64,000 nt of DNA from [Borrelia] turdi (GTDB taxonomy: Bacteria; Spirochaetota; Spirochaetia; Borreliales; Borreliaceae). Of this stretch, positions 55,116 to 63,553 are shown piece after piece. The stretch's first letter is position 1, and every line of letters begins with the position of its first letter. The notes below the pieces were generated by a model. The model saw only the letters and a program-made list of their open reading frames with translations, made no database searches and had not been told where the DNA came from. The stretch spans positions 124,001 to 188,000 of the forward strand of contig NZ_QBLM01000002.1 in assembly GCF_008828755.2 (NCBI RefSeq), written 5' to 3'. The position numbers and the translations under genes were made by a program.

Positions 55116-56995
55116 TGGATATTAGAACCGTACTTAAAGATAATTTTTTGCAATATTCATCTTATGTTATTAAAGATCGTGCCATTGCTAGTGTTGTTGA
55201 TGGATTTAAACCGGTTCAAAGGAGAATCATACATTCTCTTTTTGAAATGCATGATGGTAATTTTCATAAAGTTGCAAATGTTGTTGGTAATACAATGAAA
55301 TATCATCCTCATGGTGATACGTCAATCTATGAGGCCCTTGTTAATATTGCCAACAAGGATCTATTTATCGAAAAGCAGGGCAATTTTGGTAATTTGTTTA
55401 CAGGTGACCCTGCTTCTGCTTCTCGATATATTGAATGTAGGTTAACCCCTTTAGCTTTTGATGTTCTTTACAGTAAAGAGATAACGGTTTATGAATCTTC
55501 TTATGATGGGAGAAATAATGAACCTTTGCTTTATCCTGCAAAAATTCCTGTTATTTTAATTCAGGGAAGTGAGGGAATTGCTGTTGGAATGGCAGCTAAA
55601 ATATTGCCTCACAATTTTAATGAGATTTTAAATGCAGTAAAGAGTGAGCTTCTTGGAGAGACTTACGATGTTTATCCTGATTTTCCAACAGGAGGGATAG
55701 TTGATGTTAATGAATATGCTGATGGTAATGGTAAGGTTTTGGTTAGAGCTAAAATTGAAACTATAGATGAAAAAACAATTGTAATAAGGGAATTACCTTT
55801 TGGCGAGACTACTGAGAGCTTGATATCTTCGATTGAGAAAGCGATTAGAAAAAATTATATTAAAGTTTCAAGCATTAATGATTTTACTGCTGAGAATGTG
55901 GCCATAGAATTATCTTTGCCTCGGGGTATTTATGCAAGCGAAGTGATTGAAAAATTATATCATTATACAAATTGCCAGATATCAATTTCTGTTAATTTAT
56001 TGCTACTTAGTGAGAGGTATCCTGTTGTTTATACGATTAAAGATCTTATTAAGTTTCATGCAGCCCATCTTCAAAAGATTTTAAAAATGGAACTTGAATT
56101 GCAAAAAAGCAAGATTCTTGAAAAAATATTTTATAAAACACTGGAACAAATTTTTATTGAAAAAAAGATTTATAAACTTCTTGAAACAATTTCTAAAGAA
56201 GAAAATATTATGAGTATAATATTGTCAGAGCTTTTAAAATATAAAGAATCTTTTTCAAGGGAAGTTTTAAAAGAAGATGTTGAAAATTTGCTTAAGATTC
56301 CAATTAGAAAAATAAGTCTTTTTGATATTGATAAGAATTCCAAGGATATTAAAATTTTAAATAAAGAATTAAAGGATGTAAATAGTAATATTTCTTCAAT
56401 AAGAGAATATTCAATAAGTTTTATTGATTTATTACTTGCAAAGTATTCTAAAGAGCATCAAAGAAAGACTGAAATTTCTTTAATCAAATCAAAGAATATA
56501 AAAGAGATAGCTACAAAGAATATGAAAGTTTATTTGAACTTGGCAGAAGGTTTTGTAGGAACCAGTCTTTTTGATGGTGAATTTATTGGTAATGCTAGTT
56601 ATTATGATAAAATATTGGTTTTTAGGAAAAATAGTTATGTTCTTAAAAATATTGAGGACAAGGTATTTATAGATAAAAAGAATATATGTGCTTTAGTTTA
56701 TGATATAAATAATTCAAAAGAACAAATATTTTCAATAATTTATCTTAATAAACTTGATAATTTTTATTATATTAAAAGATTTAAAATAGATAAATTTATT
56801 ACAGATAAAGTTTATGAATTTTTAGGAGAAAATGATGAATTTGTCGATTTTTCATTGAGTCCCAAATTTGTAGAATTTTCGACAAATAAAGACATTATTA
56901 AAAGAATTGAAATTACTAATTTTATGGTCAAATCAAGAAGCTCTATTGGGAAGCGAATTTCAAGTAACAATTTGAAAAAAGTTAAATTTAAATAG
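55115..56995 (+). CDS. parC: DNA topoisomerase IV subunit A
   Basis: DNA-cleaving subunit of topoisomerase IV. 626 residues. Typical blocks are SYVIKDRAIASVVDGFKPVQRRIIHSL, MKYHPHGDTSIYEALV and the active-site tyrosine in SASRYIECRLTPLA; a coiled-coil gate region (about 330-450) follows. The C-terminal beta-pinwheel is short and has degenerate blades (residues about 480-620), consistent with ParC more than GyrA (usually ~800 residues with the GQRGGKG box, which I do not see). It overlaps parE by one base. ParC in a linear-chromosome host may act mostly on replication links. Confidence 0.94.
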   Translation: MDIRTVLKDNFLQYSSYVIKDRAIASVVDGFKPVQRRIIHSLFEMHDGNFHKVANVVGNTMKYHPHGDTSIYEALVNIANKDLFIEKQGNFGNLFTGDPASASRYIECRLTPLAFDVLYSKEITVYESSYDGRNNEPLLYPAKIPVILIQGSEGIAVGMAAKILPHNFNEILNAVKSELLGETYDVYPDFPTGGIVDVNEYADGNGKVLVRAKIETIDEKTIVIRELPFGETTESLISSIEKAIRKNYIKVSSINDFTAENVAIELSLPRGIYASEVIEKLYHYTNCQISISVNLLLLSERYPVVYTIKDLIKFHAAHLQKILKMELELQKSKILEKIFYKTLEQIFIEKKIYKLLETISKEENIMSIILSELLKYKESFSREVLKEDVENLLKIPIRKISLFDIDKNSKDIKILNKELKDVNSNISSIREYSISFIDLLLAKYSKEHQRKTEISLIKSKNIKEIATKNMKVYLNLAEGFVGTSLFDGEFIGNASYYDKILVFRKNSYVLKNIEDKVFIDKKNICALVYDINNSKEQIFSIIYLNKLDNFYYIKRFKIDKFITDKVYEFLGENDEFVDFSLSPKFVEFSTNKDIIKRIEITNFMVKSRSSIGKRISSNNLKKVKFK

Positions 56996-57066
56996 TTTTA
57001 AAAACCTTTTTTAAATTTCATTAATATGTTACCATAGTACCAGTTTTAATTAATAAAGAGGTTTTT

Positions 57067-57612
57067 ATGAATAAATTTTTAATTTTTGTTGTTTTGGTAA
57101 CCTTTTGTGCTTTTTCTAGCTTTGCTCAAACCTATGATTCTAAAAGCGCGTTTAATCCGGGGGCGGGGGCAATAGAAAAACTTTTAGTTTATGAAACTAG
57201 CAAGAAAGATCCTATTGTGCCATTTTTATTGAACCTTCTTTTGGGGTTTGGTATAGGTTCTTTTGTTCAAGGAGATATTTTGGGGGGTTCTCTTATTCTT
57301 GGATTTGATGCGCTTGGAATAGGACTAATATTTACGGGGGCTTATTTAGATATCAAAGCTTCTGATAGCAATGCTCAAAAAGCTGATTTTAGCTGGACTT
57401 GGGGTAAGGGAATGATACTAGTAGGTGCGGTTACTATGGCTGTGACAAGATTGACAGAAATTATTCTTCCATTTACATTTGCTAATAGTTATAATAGGAA
57501 GCTGAAAAATAGCCTTAACATAGCTTTGGGAGGATTTGAACCTAGTTTTGATATTAACATGGGTCAAGCTAGTGCTCTTGGATTTGAGCTGTCTTTCAAA
57601 AAAAGTTATTAA
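57067..57612 (+). CDS. p13: P13 integral outer-membrane protein
   Basis: 181 residues. The N-terminal KFLIFVVLVTFCAFSSFAQT is a cleavable signal peptide. The mature protein has three hydrophobic stretches (FLLNLLLGFGIGSFVQGDILGGSLILGFDALGIGLIFTGAYL and GMILVGAVTMAVTRL) and a polar tail starting at NSYNRKLKNSLN, which in B. burgdorferi P13 is known to be removed by the CtpA protease. P13 is a surface-exposed, channel-forming protein in that species. Identification rests on the recognised sequence. GAGG precedes the ATG; a strong hairpin follows the gene. A family of plasmid-borne paralogues is known but none lies here. Confidence 0.93.
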   Translation: MNKFLIFVVLVTFCAFSSFAQTYDSKSAFNPGAGAIEKLLVYETSKKDPIVPFLLNLLLGFGIGSFVQGDILGGSLILGFDALGIGLIFTGAYLDIKASDSNAQKADFSWTWGKGMILVGAVTMAVTRLTEIILPFTFANSYNRKLKNSLNIALGGFEPSFDINMGQASALGFELSFKKSY

Positions 57613-57629
57613 TTTTTATTTATTATGAA

Positions 57630-57666
57630 AATGAGTAATTGCAATTTTGTATTGTGATTACTCATT
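57630..57666 (+). terminator. Strong hairpin between convergent p13 and smpB
   Basis: AATGAGTAATTGCAAT (57630-57645) and ATTGTGATTACTCATT (57651-57666) form a 16-bp stem with two G:U pairs and a TTTGT loop. The wobble pairs form only in plus-strand RNA, so it is better suited to end p13 than smpB. A following T-run is weak. Confidence 0.6.
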
Positions 57667-57686
57667 GTAATTTAAAATTAAAGCTT

Positions 57687-58139
57687 TTATTTATATTTTA
57701 TTTCCCTACTAAGGTCTTTTTTTATACTTTTTTGTTTTAGTATTTCTCTTTTATCATACAATTTTTTTCCTTTACATATTCCAACTTCTACTTTAATTAT
57801 CGATTTTTTTAAATAAAAACTAATAGGAATTAAAGTGTATCCCTCTTTTTCTTTAAATTTTTTTAGTCTTTGTAATTCCTGTTTTTTGATTAGAAGTTTT
57901 CTGGATCTTAATTCATCGTGATTGAAGATATTTCCTTCTTTATATTTCGATACGTGCAAGTTTTCAAGCCACAATTCTTCTTTTTTTATACTTGCAAAGC
58001 TATTATTAAATGATATTTTTTTTGCCTTTATCGATTTTACTTCGGTTCCTTTCAGTACTATTCCGCAACTTATTTTCTCTTCAATAAAGTAATTGAATTT
58101 TGCCTTTTTGTTTTCAATAAGCAAAGTGTTTGTGTTCAA
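57687..58139 (-). CDS. smpB: tmRNA-binding protein SmpB
   Basis: Binds the tRNA-like end of tmRNA and brings it to stalled ribosomes. 150 residues with the OB-fold motifs IENKKAKFNYFIEEKISCGIVLKGTEVKSI, NLHVSKYKEGN, RKLLIKKQELQRL and LIPISFYLKKSIIKVEVGICKGKKLYDKREILKQKS. The basic tail needed to reach the mRNA channel is short but present (LSREIKYK). Its partner tmRNA gene is 15 kb away at 42124. It follows the PEGA/FGE-like gene by 11 bases on the minus strand. Confidence 0.96.
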   Translation of the reverse strand: MNTNTLLIENKKAKFNYFIEEKISCGIVLKGTEVKSIKAKKISFNNSFASIKKEELWLENLHVSKYKEGNIFNHDELRSRKLLIKKQELQRLKKFKEKEGYTLIPISFYLKKSIIKVEVGICKGKKLYDKREILKQKSIKKDLSREIKYK

Positions 58140-58150
58140 ATCGATTCCTT

Positions 58151-59614
58151 TTATTCCTTTGATACAATTAATCTAAAACCAATATTTGGAGAACTCCAAT
58201 TCTTTAAGAAAGAAGCTCTAGTTGATGGATTGATTAAATTATTATTTTGATGGGAGTATGTTCTAATTTCTGTTACTAATGAATAAAAATTTGAATTTTC
58301 GTTATAAAAATTTTTTTCATTTTTGAATATTGCAATGTCGTTAAAAGACGAATTTTGCATTAGATTCCAAAATCCAACTTTTTTTGATATTTCATTGATA
58401 TTTAATGGTTTTTGGGTTGGTTCTTTTTGATACAATTCCCATTCTTGTGATATGGGGAGTCTTGCTTTGAATCCTTTGGGAAGTTTTTTAGAGTACCATT
58501 TGGCATATTCTATTGCCGAGAAATAAGATATTCCCGTGATAGCTTCATTTAAACCTATTTGATTAACATTTTTGAGATAATTTTCATCTACAAGCTGTTC
58601 TTTTATTAAATTTTCTTTATTATTCAATGCCCATTTTGGATTTTCTTTTAAAAAATTTTGATATTCATATTTTGTAACATTTTGTTCTTGAATAAGAAAT
58701 TCTTTTATACTATAGGTAGACTTTAGTGAAATATTTTTTGAATCTAATTCATAATTTTGAATTTTTTCGATTTTATTTGAATTTATTTTTTTAAATCCAG
58801 CTAACTTTATATTAATTTTTTCATTTTTAGAAATTAATTGAATATTTTCATTGTCTAGAGTTTTGCTTAATGTTTTAACCCAAGGCTCATTCTTTGTTAG
58901 TGTTTTTAAATCTTTATCTAAATTTTCTAAAAACCAAAAGATAGCTCTATTTTCTAAATCAAAATTTGTTTTTAAAGAGTTCCATATTTCTTCTTGATTG
59001 CTATTGCTTTGGTCTATTGAATATACTAGTTTGTATGAATTTAGGAAATCCTTAAACATTTCGGTTGAATTTAAGTAAGGTATGGAATCTTTTAAAAATT
59101 TTTTAATGTATTTAGGATGTTCTTTAAGCTCACTAGATACTAATGAAAATACAGGAATTAATTTTGTATTTTCATTAGTATTTTTTATTTTCACCATTAT
59201 AGAGAGCTCTTTTTGTCTTTGTTTAATGATCTTTTCAGGATCAATCAGTTTTAAATTGATTTGTAAATTATAGTTTCCAAAAAATTTGTTGTGAATTTTT
59301 ATGTTTTGTTCGTGGGTTTTAAATCCCATCCTTTTTGCTTTAATGATTCCCTCAGTGGTATTTATATATTTGTTAAGTGGAGTCCTGCCGATATATTTTT
59401 CGTTTAAATAGATGTAAGTGTTTGCAATATTAGAATTTATTTTTAAATATGCTCCTGGATTTTTAAACTTAGGTATGATAATTAAAATTGATATTAAACC
59501 TAAAAGCAATATTATTGTTGTAAGAAATACATAAATTTTTGGGGCTATTCCTAGGATTGGCTTTAATTTAACTTCAAAAAGCTCATTATTTGAATTGTCA
59601 TCAATTTCCTTCAT
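58151..59614 (-). CDS. Membrane protein with PEGA and cysteine-free FGE-like domains
   Basis: 487 residues. A cytoplasmic start of about 25 residues, one membrane helix (IYVFLTTIILLLGLISILIII), a PEGA domain (about 55-125: INSNIANTYIYLNEKYIGRTPLNKYI), a helical middle part, and a C-terminal domain from about 300 that follows the formylglycine-generating/sulfatase-modifying pattern: NVTKYEYQNFLKENP, GISYFSAIEYAKWYSKKLP, ARLPISQEWELYQKE, GFWNLMQNSSF and STRASFLKNWSSPNIGFRLI. True FGE enzymes need cysteines; this protein has none, so a structural or binding role is likely. The -10 box ends seven bases before ATG (TTGACA-18-TATACT), so the mRNA may be leaderless. Confidence 0.8.
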   Translation of the reverse strand: MKEIDDNSNNELFEVKLKPILGIAPKIYVFLTTIILLLGLISILIIIPKFKNPGAYLKINSNIANTYIYLNEKYIGRTPLNKYINTTEGIIKAKRMGFKTHEQNIKIHNKFFGNYNLQINLKLIDPEKIIKQRQKELSIMVKIKNTNENTKLIPVFSLVSSELKEHPKYIKKFLKDSIPYLNSTEMFKDFLNSYKLVYSIDQSNSNQEEIWNSLKTNFDLENRAIFWFLENLDKDLKTLTKNEPWVKTLSKTLDNENIQLISKNEKINIKLAGFKKINSNKIEKIQNYELDSKNISLKSTYSIKEFLIQEQNVTKYEYQNFLKENPKWALNNKENLIKEQLVDENYLKNVNQIGLNEAITGISYFSAIEYAKWYSKKLPKGFKARLPISQEWELYQKEPTQKPLNINEISKKVGFWNLMQNSSFNDIAIFKNEKNFYNENSNFYSLVTEIRTYSHQNNNLINPSTRASFLKNWSSPNIGFRLIVSKE

Positions 59615-59621
59615 CTTTTAA

Positions 59622-59651
59622 AGTATAGAAAAGTATTTAAATAAGTGTCAA
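59622..59651 (-). promoter_or_regulatory. Promoter of the PEGA/FGE-like gene, seven bases from ATG
   Basis: Minus strand: TTGACA (plus 59646-59651), 18-base spacer, TATACT (plus 59622-59627), then TTAAAAG and the start codon at 59614. Confidence 0.55.
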
Positions 59652-59684
59652 TATTTTGTATGATTTAATTCTTGAGGTTAGATT

Positions 59685-60665
59685 ATGTATTTAAGAAGAT
59701 TGGATAAATTTGCGTCTTTTTTGGTATATTTTGTTGAGAAATACTTGACATACAGAAAAAGAAAGAAGTATTTTTGCAAATTGAGGGCGAAAAAACGAGG
59801 ATTTTTGCTCAACTTTTTATTTGATTTTGTAGCGGCGGCAATTTTTGTACTGGTAATAAATCAATATTTTGTCCAAGCTTATAAAATACCATCAGGTTCA
59901 ATGGAAAATACTCTTCAAGTAGGGGATTTTTTATTTGTAGATAAATTTTCTTACGGTCCTGAACTTTTACCAGGGCTATTTAAGATTAATGGTTTTAAAA
60001 CCCCAGAAGAATCTGATGTTATTATTTTTGAAAATCCAGAGTATAAGTCAAAGGGTATTTTTTTTGATATTTTTCAAAGAATACTTTACATGTTAACGTT
60101 ATCTTTTGTTGATCTTGATAGAGATGAATATGGCAATCCTAATGTTAGATTTCTCGTGAAACGAGGTGTATTTGCAGACGGTAAAATTATTAGATTTAAC
60201 AGTGGTAAAGCTTACATTAAAAGAGAAGGCGAAGAAAATTTTATTTTAGAAGATTCTTATCGGGATTTGGTTGGTCAGAATTTTAATATTAAAAAAATTG
60301 TGGCAAATGAAGACTATGGGATTTATGGTGATTTTGCTATGTTTGTTGCTCTGAGCCAGTTAAATATAGATTTAAGTAGTACTCCTGATTTCTCATTTTT
60401 TAATGCTAGAGTGATTGATAAGTTTGAGTTTGAAAGATTACAATATAAGTATTTATCTGCTTTTATGCCATATGTTGATTATTATATGGAAAAAGCTATA
60501 ATAAGAGATTATGGAATTTATGTTCCTTATGGATATGTTTTGCCAATTGGAGACAATAGAGACAATTCTCATGATGGTAGATTTTTTGGAGTAATTAATA
60601 AGAATAAAGTGCTTGGAAGAACCCTTATAATATATTTTCCATTTTCTAGAGTAGGGTTTATTTAA
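59685..60665 (+). CDS. lepB: Signal peptidase I (active copy)
   Basis: Cleaves signal peptides at the outer face of the inner membrane. 326 residues with one main membrane helix (NFLFDFVAAAIFVLVINQYF, about 45-66). The catalytic dyad is intact: Ser72 in PSGSMENTLQVGDFLFV (box B) and Lys159 in FLVKRGVF (box D); box E is PIGDNRDNSHDGRFFG. A large insertion of about 100 residues between boxes D and E makes it longer than most. TTGAGG precedes the ATG. A second, defective-looking signal peptidase gene follows after one base. Confidence 0.95.
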   Translation: MYLRRLDKFASFLVYFVEKYLTYRKRKKYFCKLRAKKRGFLLNFLFDFVAAAIFVLVINQYFVQAYKIPSGSMENTLQVGDFLFVDKFSYGPELLPGLFKINGFKTPEESDVIIFENPEYKSKGIFFDIFQRILYMLTLSFVDLDRDEYGNPNVRFLVKRGVFADGKIIRFNSGKAYIKREGEENFILEDSYRDLVGQNFNIKKIVANEDYGIYGDFAMFVALSQLNIDLSSTPDFSFFNARVIDKFEFERLQYKYLSAFMPYVDYYMEKAIIRDYGIYVPYGYVLPIGDNRDNSHDGRFFGVINKNKVLGRTLIIYFPFSRVGFI

Positions 60666-60666
60666 A

Positions 60667-61302
60667 GTGGCTTCATATTTAACTTTTGAACAAAGGCTTT
60701 TAAGAAAAAAGCAAAGAAAAATTTTTTTAAAATATGTTTTAACATTTTTAATGTTAAATTTTTTTTTCACAAAGTTTGTTTTGCAAATTTTTATGATTAA
60801 AGGTGATGAGATGTCGCCAACAATAAGAAAAAATGCTAGTTTATTTTTTGTTGCAACATATATAACATCTTTTTTTATTCCTTTGAAAATGAACGACATT
60901 GTTCTTTATGAAGATTTTAGGCTAAGTGATAATCTTTTATTAACTTTAATAAAAGATTTCTTTTTTTTAAATAAAATTTTCAAAAGAGCAAGCTATAAAG
61001 TATCAAGAATAGCAGCTGTTCAGGGTGATTCTGTGTATGTTAGGGGTTTTAATGTTCTGGTAAATAAAAAGGATACAGATTTTTATTATTTGAATGGCAA
61101 TTTGGTTAGCTATTACAAGTTAAATAATTTTTTTAATACAGATGAAGTGGTAAAGTGTTTTATTTTGAAAAAAAATGAAATTTTCTTATTAAATGACAAT
61201 TTAAGTGTTTTGAATGATTCTAGAATATTTGGACCTATTAATAAAAATGCTATTGTTTCTTTTTTAGCTTTCAAGGTAGTGGACTATAAGATTGTTAAAT
61301 AA
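60667..61302 (+). CDS. Signal peptidase I paralogue lacking the catalytic lysine
   Basis: 211 residues starting at GTG 60667. A membrane helix ([21 protein letters not shown]) is followed by [19 protein letters not shown] with Ser50 in the nucleophile position. In box D the sequence is [16 protein letters not shown]: the lysine aligned to the general base is Ser113, and the nearest lysine is two residues earlier. Box [16 protein letters not shown], has lost the leading glycine and the RDNS core. The fold seems kept but activity by the Ser-Lys mechanism is doubtful unless Lys111 substitutes. It may regulate or assist the upstream active enzyme. The end overlaps the next gene by 11 bases. Confidence 0.85.
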   Translation: MASYLTFEQRLLRKKQRKIFLKYVLTFLMLNFFFTKFVLQIFMIKGDEMSPTIRKNASLFFVATYITSFFIPLKMNDIVLYEDFRLSDNLLLTLIKDFFFLNKIFKRASYKVSRIAAVQGDSVYVRGFNVLVNKKDTDFYYLNGNLVSYYKLNNFFNTDEVVKCFILKKNEIFLLNDNLSVLNDSRIFGPINKNAIVSFLAFKVVDYKIVK

Positions 61303-61723
61303 AATTTTTGTTGATGCTGATTCTTGTAATTTTAAAATAATAAAATTTTTACAAAAATTTATATTGTACAAAAAATCAAAACTTATTGTAGTTTCTAATA
61401 AGTTTTTGAATTTAGAAAAAACTGAGAATTTTGTCTTAGAAGTGGTAGACAATGTTGATGCATTTATTTTGAATTTGGCAGATAAGTACAGTCTTGTGAT
61501 TACTAGAGATATTTTTTTTGCCAAACTTCTTTTAGATCTTGAGGTTAAGGTTATGAATGATGAGGGTCAAATTTTTAATACAAATAATATAAATTATTTG
61601 TATTTTAGATCTAAAATTAATTTCAATTTGAAAATTAAGATTAAAAAATATTATGATGGAGATTTTAGTAAATCTAGATATGATAAATTTATAACAAATT
61701 TTTATTCTTTATTCTTTAGTTAA
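61292..61723 (+). CDS. DUF188 (YaiI/YqxD family) protein
   Basis: 143 residues from TTG 61292. The start [17 protein letters not shown] matches the family opening (I.VDADACPVK), and [40 protein letters not shown] matches the second block (D..i...a..gDlViTqDi.LA...l.kga.vl...G). These point to a PIN-like fold with acidic residues that could bind metal; no function has been shown for the family that I know. The usual RG(G)P region is replaced by a lysine-rich tail. It overlaps the signal peptidase paralogue by 11 bases and the convergent lipoprotein gene by 15. Confidence 0.82.
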   Translation: MLNKIFVDADSCNFKIIKFLQKFILYKKSKLIVVSNKFLNLEKTENFVLEVVDNVDAFILNLADKYSLVITRDIFFAKLLLDLEVKVMNDEGQIFNTNNINYLYFRSKINFNLKIKIKKYYDGDFSKSRYDKFITNFYSLFFS

Positions 61724-62758
61724 TTTTTTGTTTTCCAATTTCCACAAACCTTTACCTTGTGTTAATATGTAAATTGTGTTGTTTGATACAGGAATAATAT
61801 CGTTAAGACCCGCTTTGCTTAGTTGGGAACCGTTATAAGATCCTGGTTCTACAGATTTTGAGGGCGCCTGTAAAGCAAAAACACCTTCTTTATTTTTTGT
61901 AAATTCTGCAAATCCATTATTACTTCCGATTAATATCGCATCATTAAATTCTCTTGCAAAGTAGCCGCTAAATTCGCCCACTTCGTCTTGAGTAAATATT
62001 GGTGTTGTGTAATTATTTGCACTTGAATACACTTTAAATTTTGTGTCTAAATTATTATAGCCACCAGTCATTACTAAGATTTCAGAAAAGCCTCTAATGC
62101 TTGTTTTAATAATAGGCATTATTTCTTTGGCTTGTTGGTAGTCTATGCTTGTGTATGTATTGCTATTTATTTGCCATATTTTAAGCGAACTTCCTGTGAT
62201 TAATTTATCTTCATTTGACATTTGATAAAATTTGTCATTTTCAGTAGCTTGTGGTGGCGTTTTTTCAACTCCTTCTAGATCAAAAATTTTCTTTTTATTA
62301 TTTTTGTCTATAGCTAAAATATATGCTTCTTTTACGCCATCGTTTCCTACAGATTTTAAGAATTTATATGCTTTTAGTGGTTTTTTAAATTTTAATGTCC
62401 AATCTTTTCCATTTAGCTGGCACACTTCTAGTTCTGCGTTTCTATTTTGCGCTAAAAGATAGGTTTTCCCAGATACATTTACAATGTCATTTATAAACTC
62501 ATAAGAATTGCTTAAATCAATTTTTTCAATCTTACCGTTTTCTTTTTTAAATAAATGCATGGCTGCAATATAAAGAGTTTCTCCTACTAGAGAAATTCCT
62601 CTTGGGCTAGAACTACCCAAAATATTATATTCATGTTTTATTTTTTGTAGATTTCCTAGTTGGGAAAATATGGATTCGCTTGAGCATGCTAGTAGTAAAA
62701 ATATTAATAGGTTTAAAATTAATCTTTTTTTAAAATAGTTCTCATATTTTTGTTTCAT
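61709..62758 (-). CDS. Lipoprotein of the outer-membrane assembly (BAM) complex
   Basis: 349 residues. The signal sequence [17 protein letters not shown] has a lipobox with the acylation cysteine at about residue 25. The mature part is beta-rich with repeated aromatic-flanked strands ([60 protein letters not shown]), suggestive of a propeller. The product corresponds to BB0028 of B. burgdorferi, reported to be in a complex with BamA (BB0795) and BB0324; the identity is from recognition and gene order, the complex from the literature. It shares the transcript of the beta-barrel gene upstream, with seven bases between them. Confidence 0.82.
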   Translation of the reverse strand: MKQKYENYFKKRLILNLLIFLLLACSSESIFSQLGNLQKIKHEYNILGSSSPRGISLVGETLYIAAMHLFKKENGKIEKIDLSNSYEFINDIVNVSGKTYLLAQNRNAELEVCQLNGKDWTLKFKKPLKAYKFLKSVGNDGVKEAYILAIDKNNKKKIFDLEGVEKTPPQATENDKFYQMSNEDKLITGSSLKIWQINSNTYTSIDYQQAKEIMPIIKTSIRGFSEILVMTGGYNNLDTKFKVYSSANNYTTPIFTQDEVGEFSGYFAREFNDAILIGSNNGFAEFTKNKEGVFALQAPSKSVEPGSYNGSQLSKAGLNDIIPVSNNTIYILTQGKGLWKLENKKLTKE

Positions 62759-62765
62759 TTTTATC

Positions 62766-63404
62766 CTACAATTTATTTACATTTACTGTAACTGATAATG
62801 ATACAAGTGCAAAATGCGCCATTTTAGCAGAATTCCCAAATTCAAACATCATCCACCAAGATGTTGTTGCTCCAAAAGACCATTTATAGTTAAAGTTCCA
62901 TAAAATTCCAGATCCAAAAGAGATTGTAGGGAGTGCATCAAAAGTTCTTAAATTTGTAATATTATTATTTCTGTCTCCATATGTATTAAGAGAAAATCCT
63001 ATATTTGTGAAAACTGGAATTTGAAATAATTCTCCTATATCAAATATGTAGTTTATTGAAAATGTAATAGGCACACTATAAAAAATTTTGCCTACACTTG
63101 AGTCTGGATTTAGTATATTAAAAGAATGGTTAATGTCAAAATTAAACATATATCTTAGTTCAAGCCCAATTGCTAAATTGTTTAAAATATGGTACTGATA
63201 TTTTATTGCCCCAATTCCTCCTGGATATAAATTAGTAGGATAAGCTTTTGATAAATCATTGTAAAAAACAGGCATTCCAACGCTTAAGTCTATTCCTAGA
63301 GTAGAGTTTGTATGCCTATCAACATTAGCTGCGGCATCAATTTTTTTTATGTTTACACCAATTAGCAAGATTGCAACTAGTGTTATAAGAAGATACTTTT
63401 TCAT
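62766..63404 (-). CDS. Probable outer-membrane beta-barrel protein
   Basis: 212 residues with a signal peptide (KYLLITLVAILLIGVNIKKIDAAA, cleavage after DAA). The rest alternates short amphipathic strands with turns (LGIDLSVGMPVFYND, IGAIKYQYHILNNLAIGLELRYMF, IPVFTNIGFSLNTYGDRNN) and ends in a hydrophobic strand LVSLSVTVNVNKL, much like small eight-strand porin-type barrels. No family name is certain. It has a good promoter and is co-oriented with the BAM-associated lipoprotein gene; a substrate or partner of that machinery is a reasonable inference. Confidence 0.78.
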   Translation of the reverse strand: MKKYLLITLVAILLIGVNIKKIDAAANVDRHTNSTLGIDLSVGMPVFYNDLSKAYPTNLYPGGIGAIKYQYHILNNLAIGLELRYMFNFDINHSFNILNPDSSVGKIFYSVPITFSINYIFDIGELFQIPVFTNIGFSLNTYGDRNNNITNLRTFDALPTISFGSGILWNFNYKWSFGATTSWWMMFEFGNSAKMAHFALVSLSVTVNVNKL

Positions 63405-63439
63405 TATTCTCCATTCTTTTAAAATTATTATCCTTGTTC

Positions 63440-63468
63440 ATTATAGTTGAAAATAAATTTAATTACAA
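63440..63468 (-). promoter_or_regulatory. Sigma-70 promoter of the barrel and BAM lipoprotein genes
   Basis: Minus strand: TTGTAA (plus 63463-63468), 17-base spacer, TATAAT (plus 63440-63445), 36 bases before ATG; GGAG follows as ribosome site. Confidence 0.65.
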
Positions 63469-63512
63469 TTTGAAATTTAGCAGTTTAGCTTTTCTTATAT
63501 TGACAATCCAAG

Positions 63513-63518
63513 TATAAT
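63513..63518 (+). promoter_or_regulatory. -10 box of folD
   Basis: TATAAT 36 bases before the folD start. A perfect TTGACA (63500-63505) is only seven bases upstream, too near to act with it. TAATATTA occurs twice (63515 and 63526), 11 bases apart. Confidence 0.4.
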
Positions 63519-63553
63519 ATTAAGGTAATATTATTGGGTTTAAGAGGCATATT

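Noticed and set aside
63500..63518. TTGACA plus TATAAT as a normal folD promoter
   Set aside because: The spacing is seven bases, far below the 16-18 needed.
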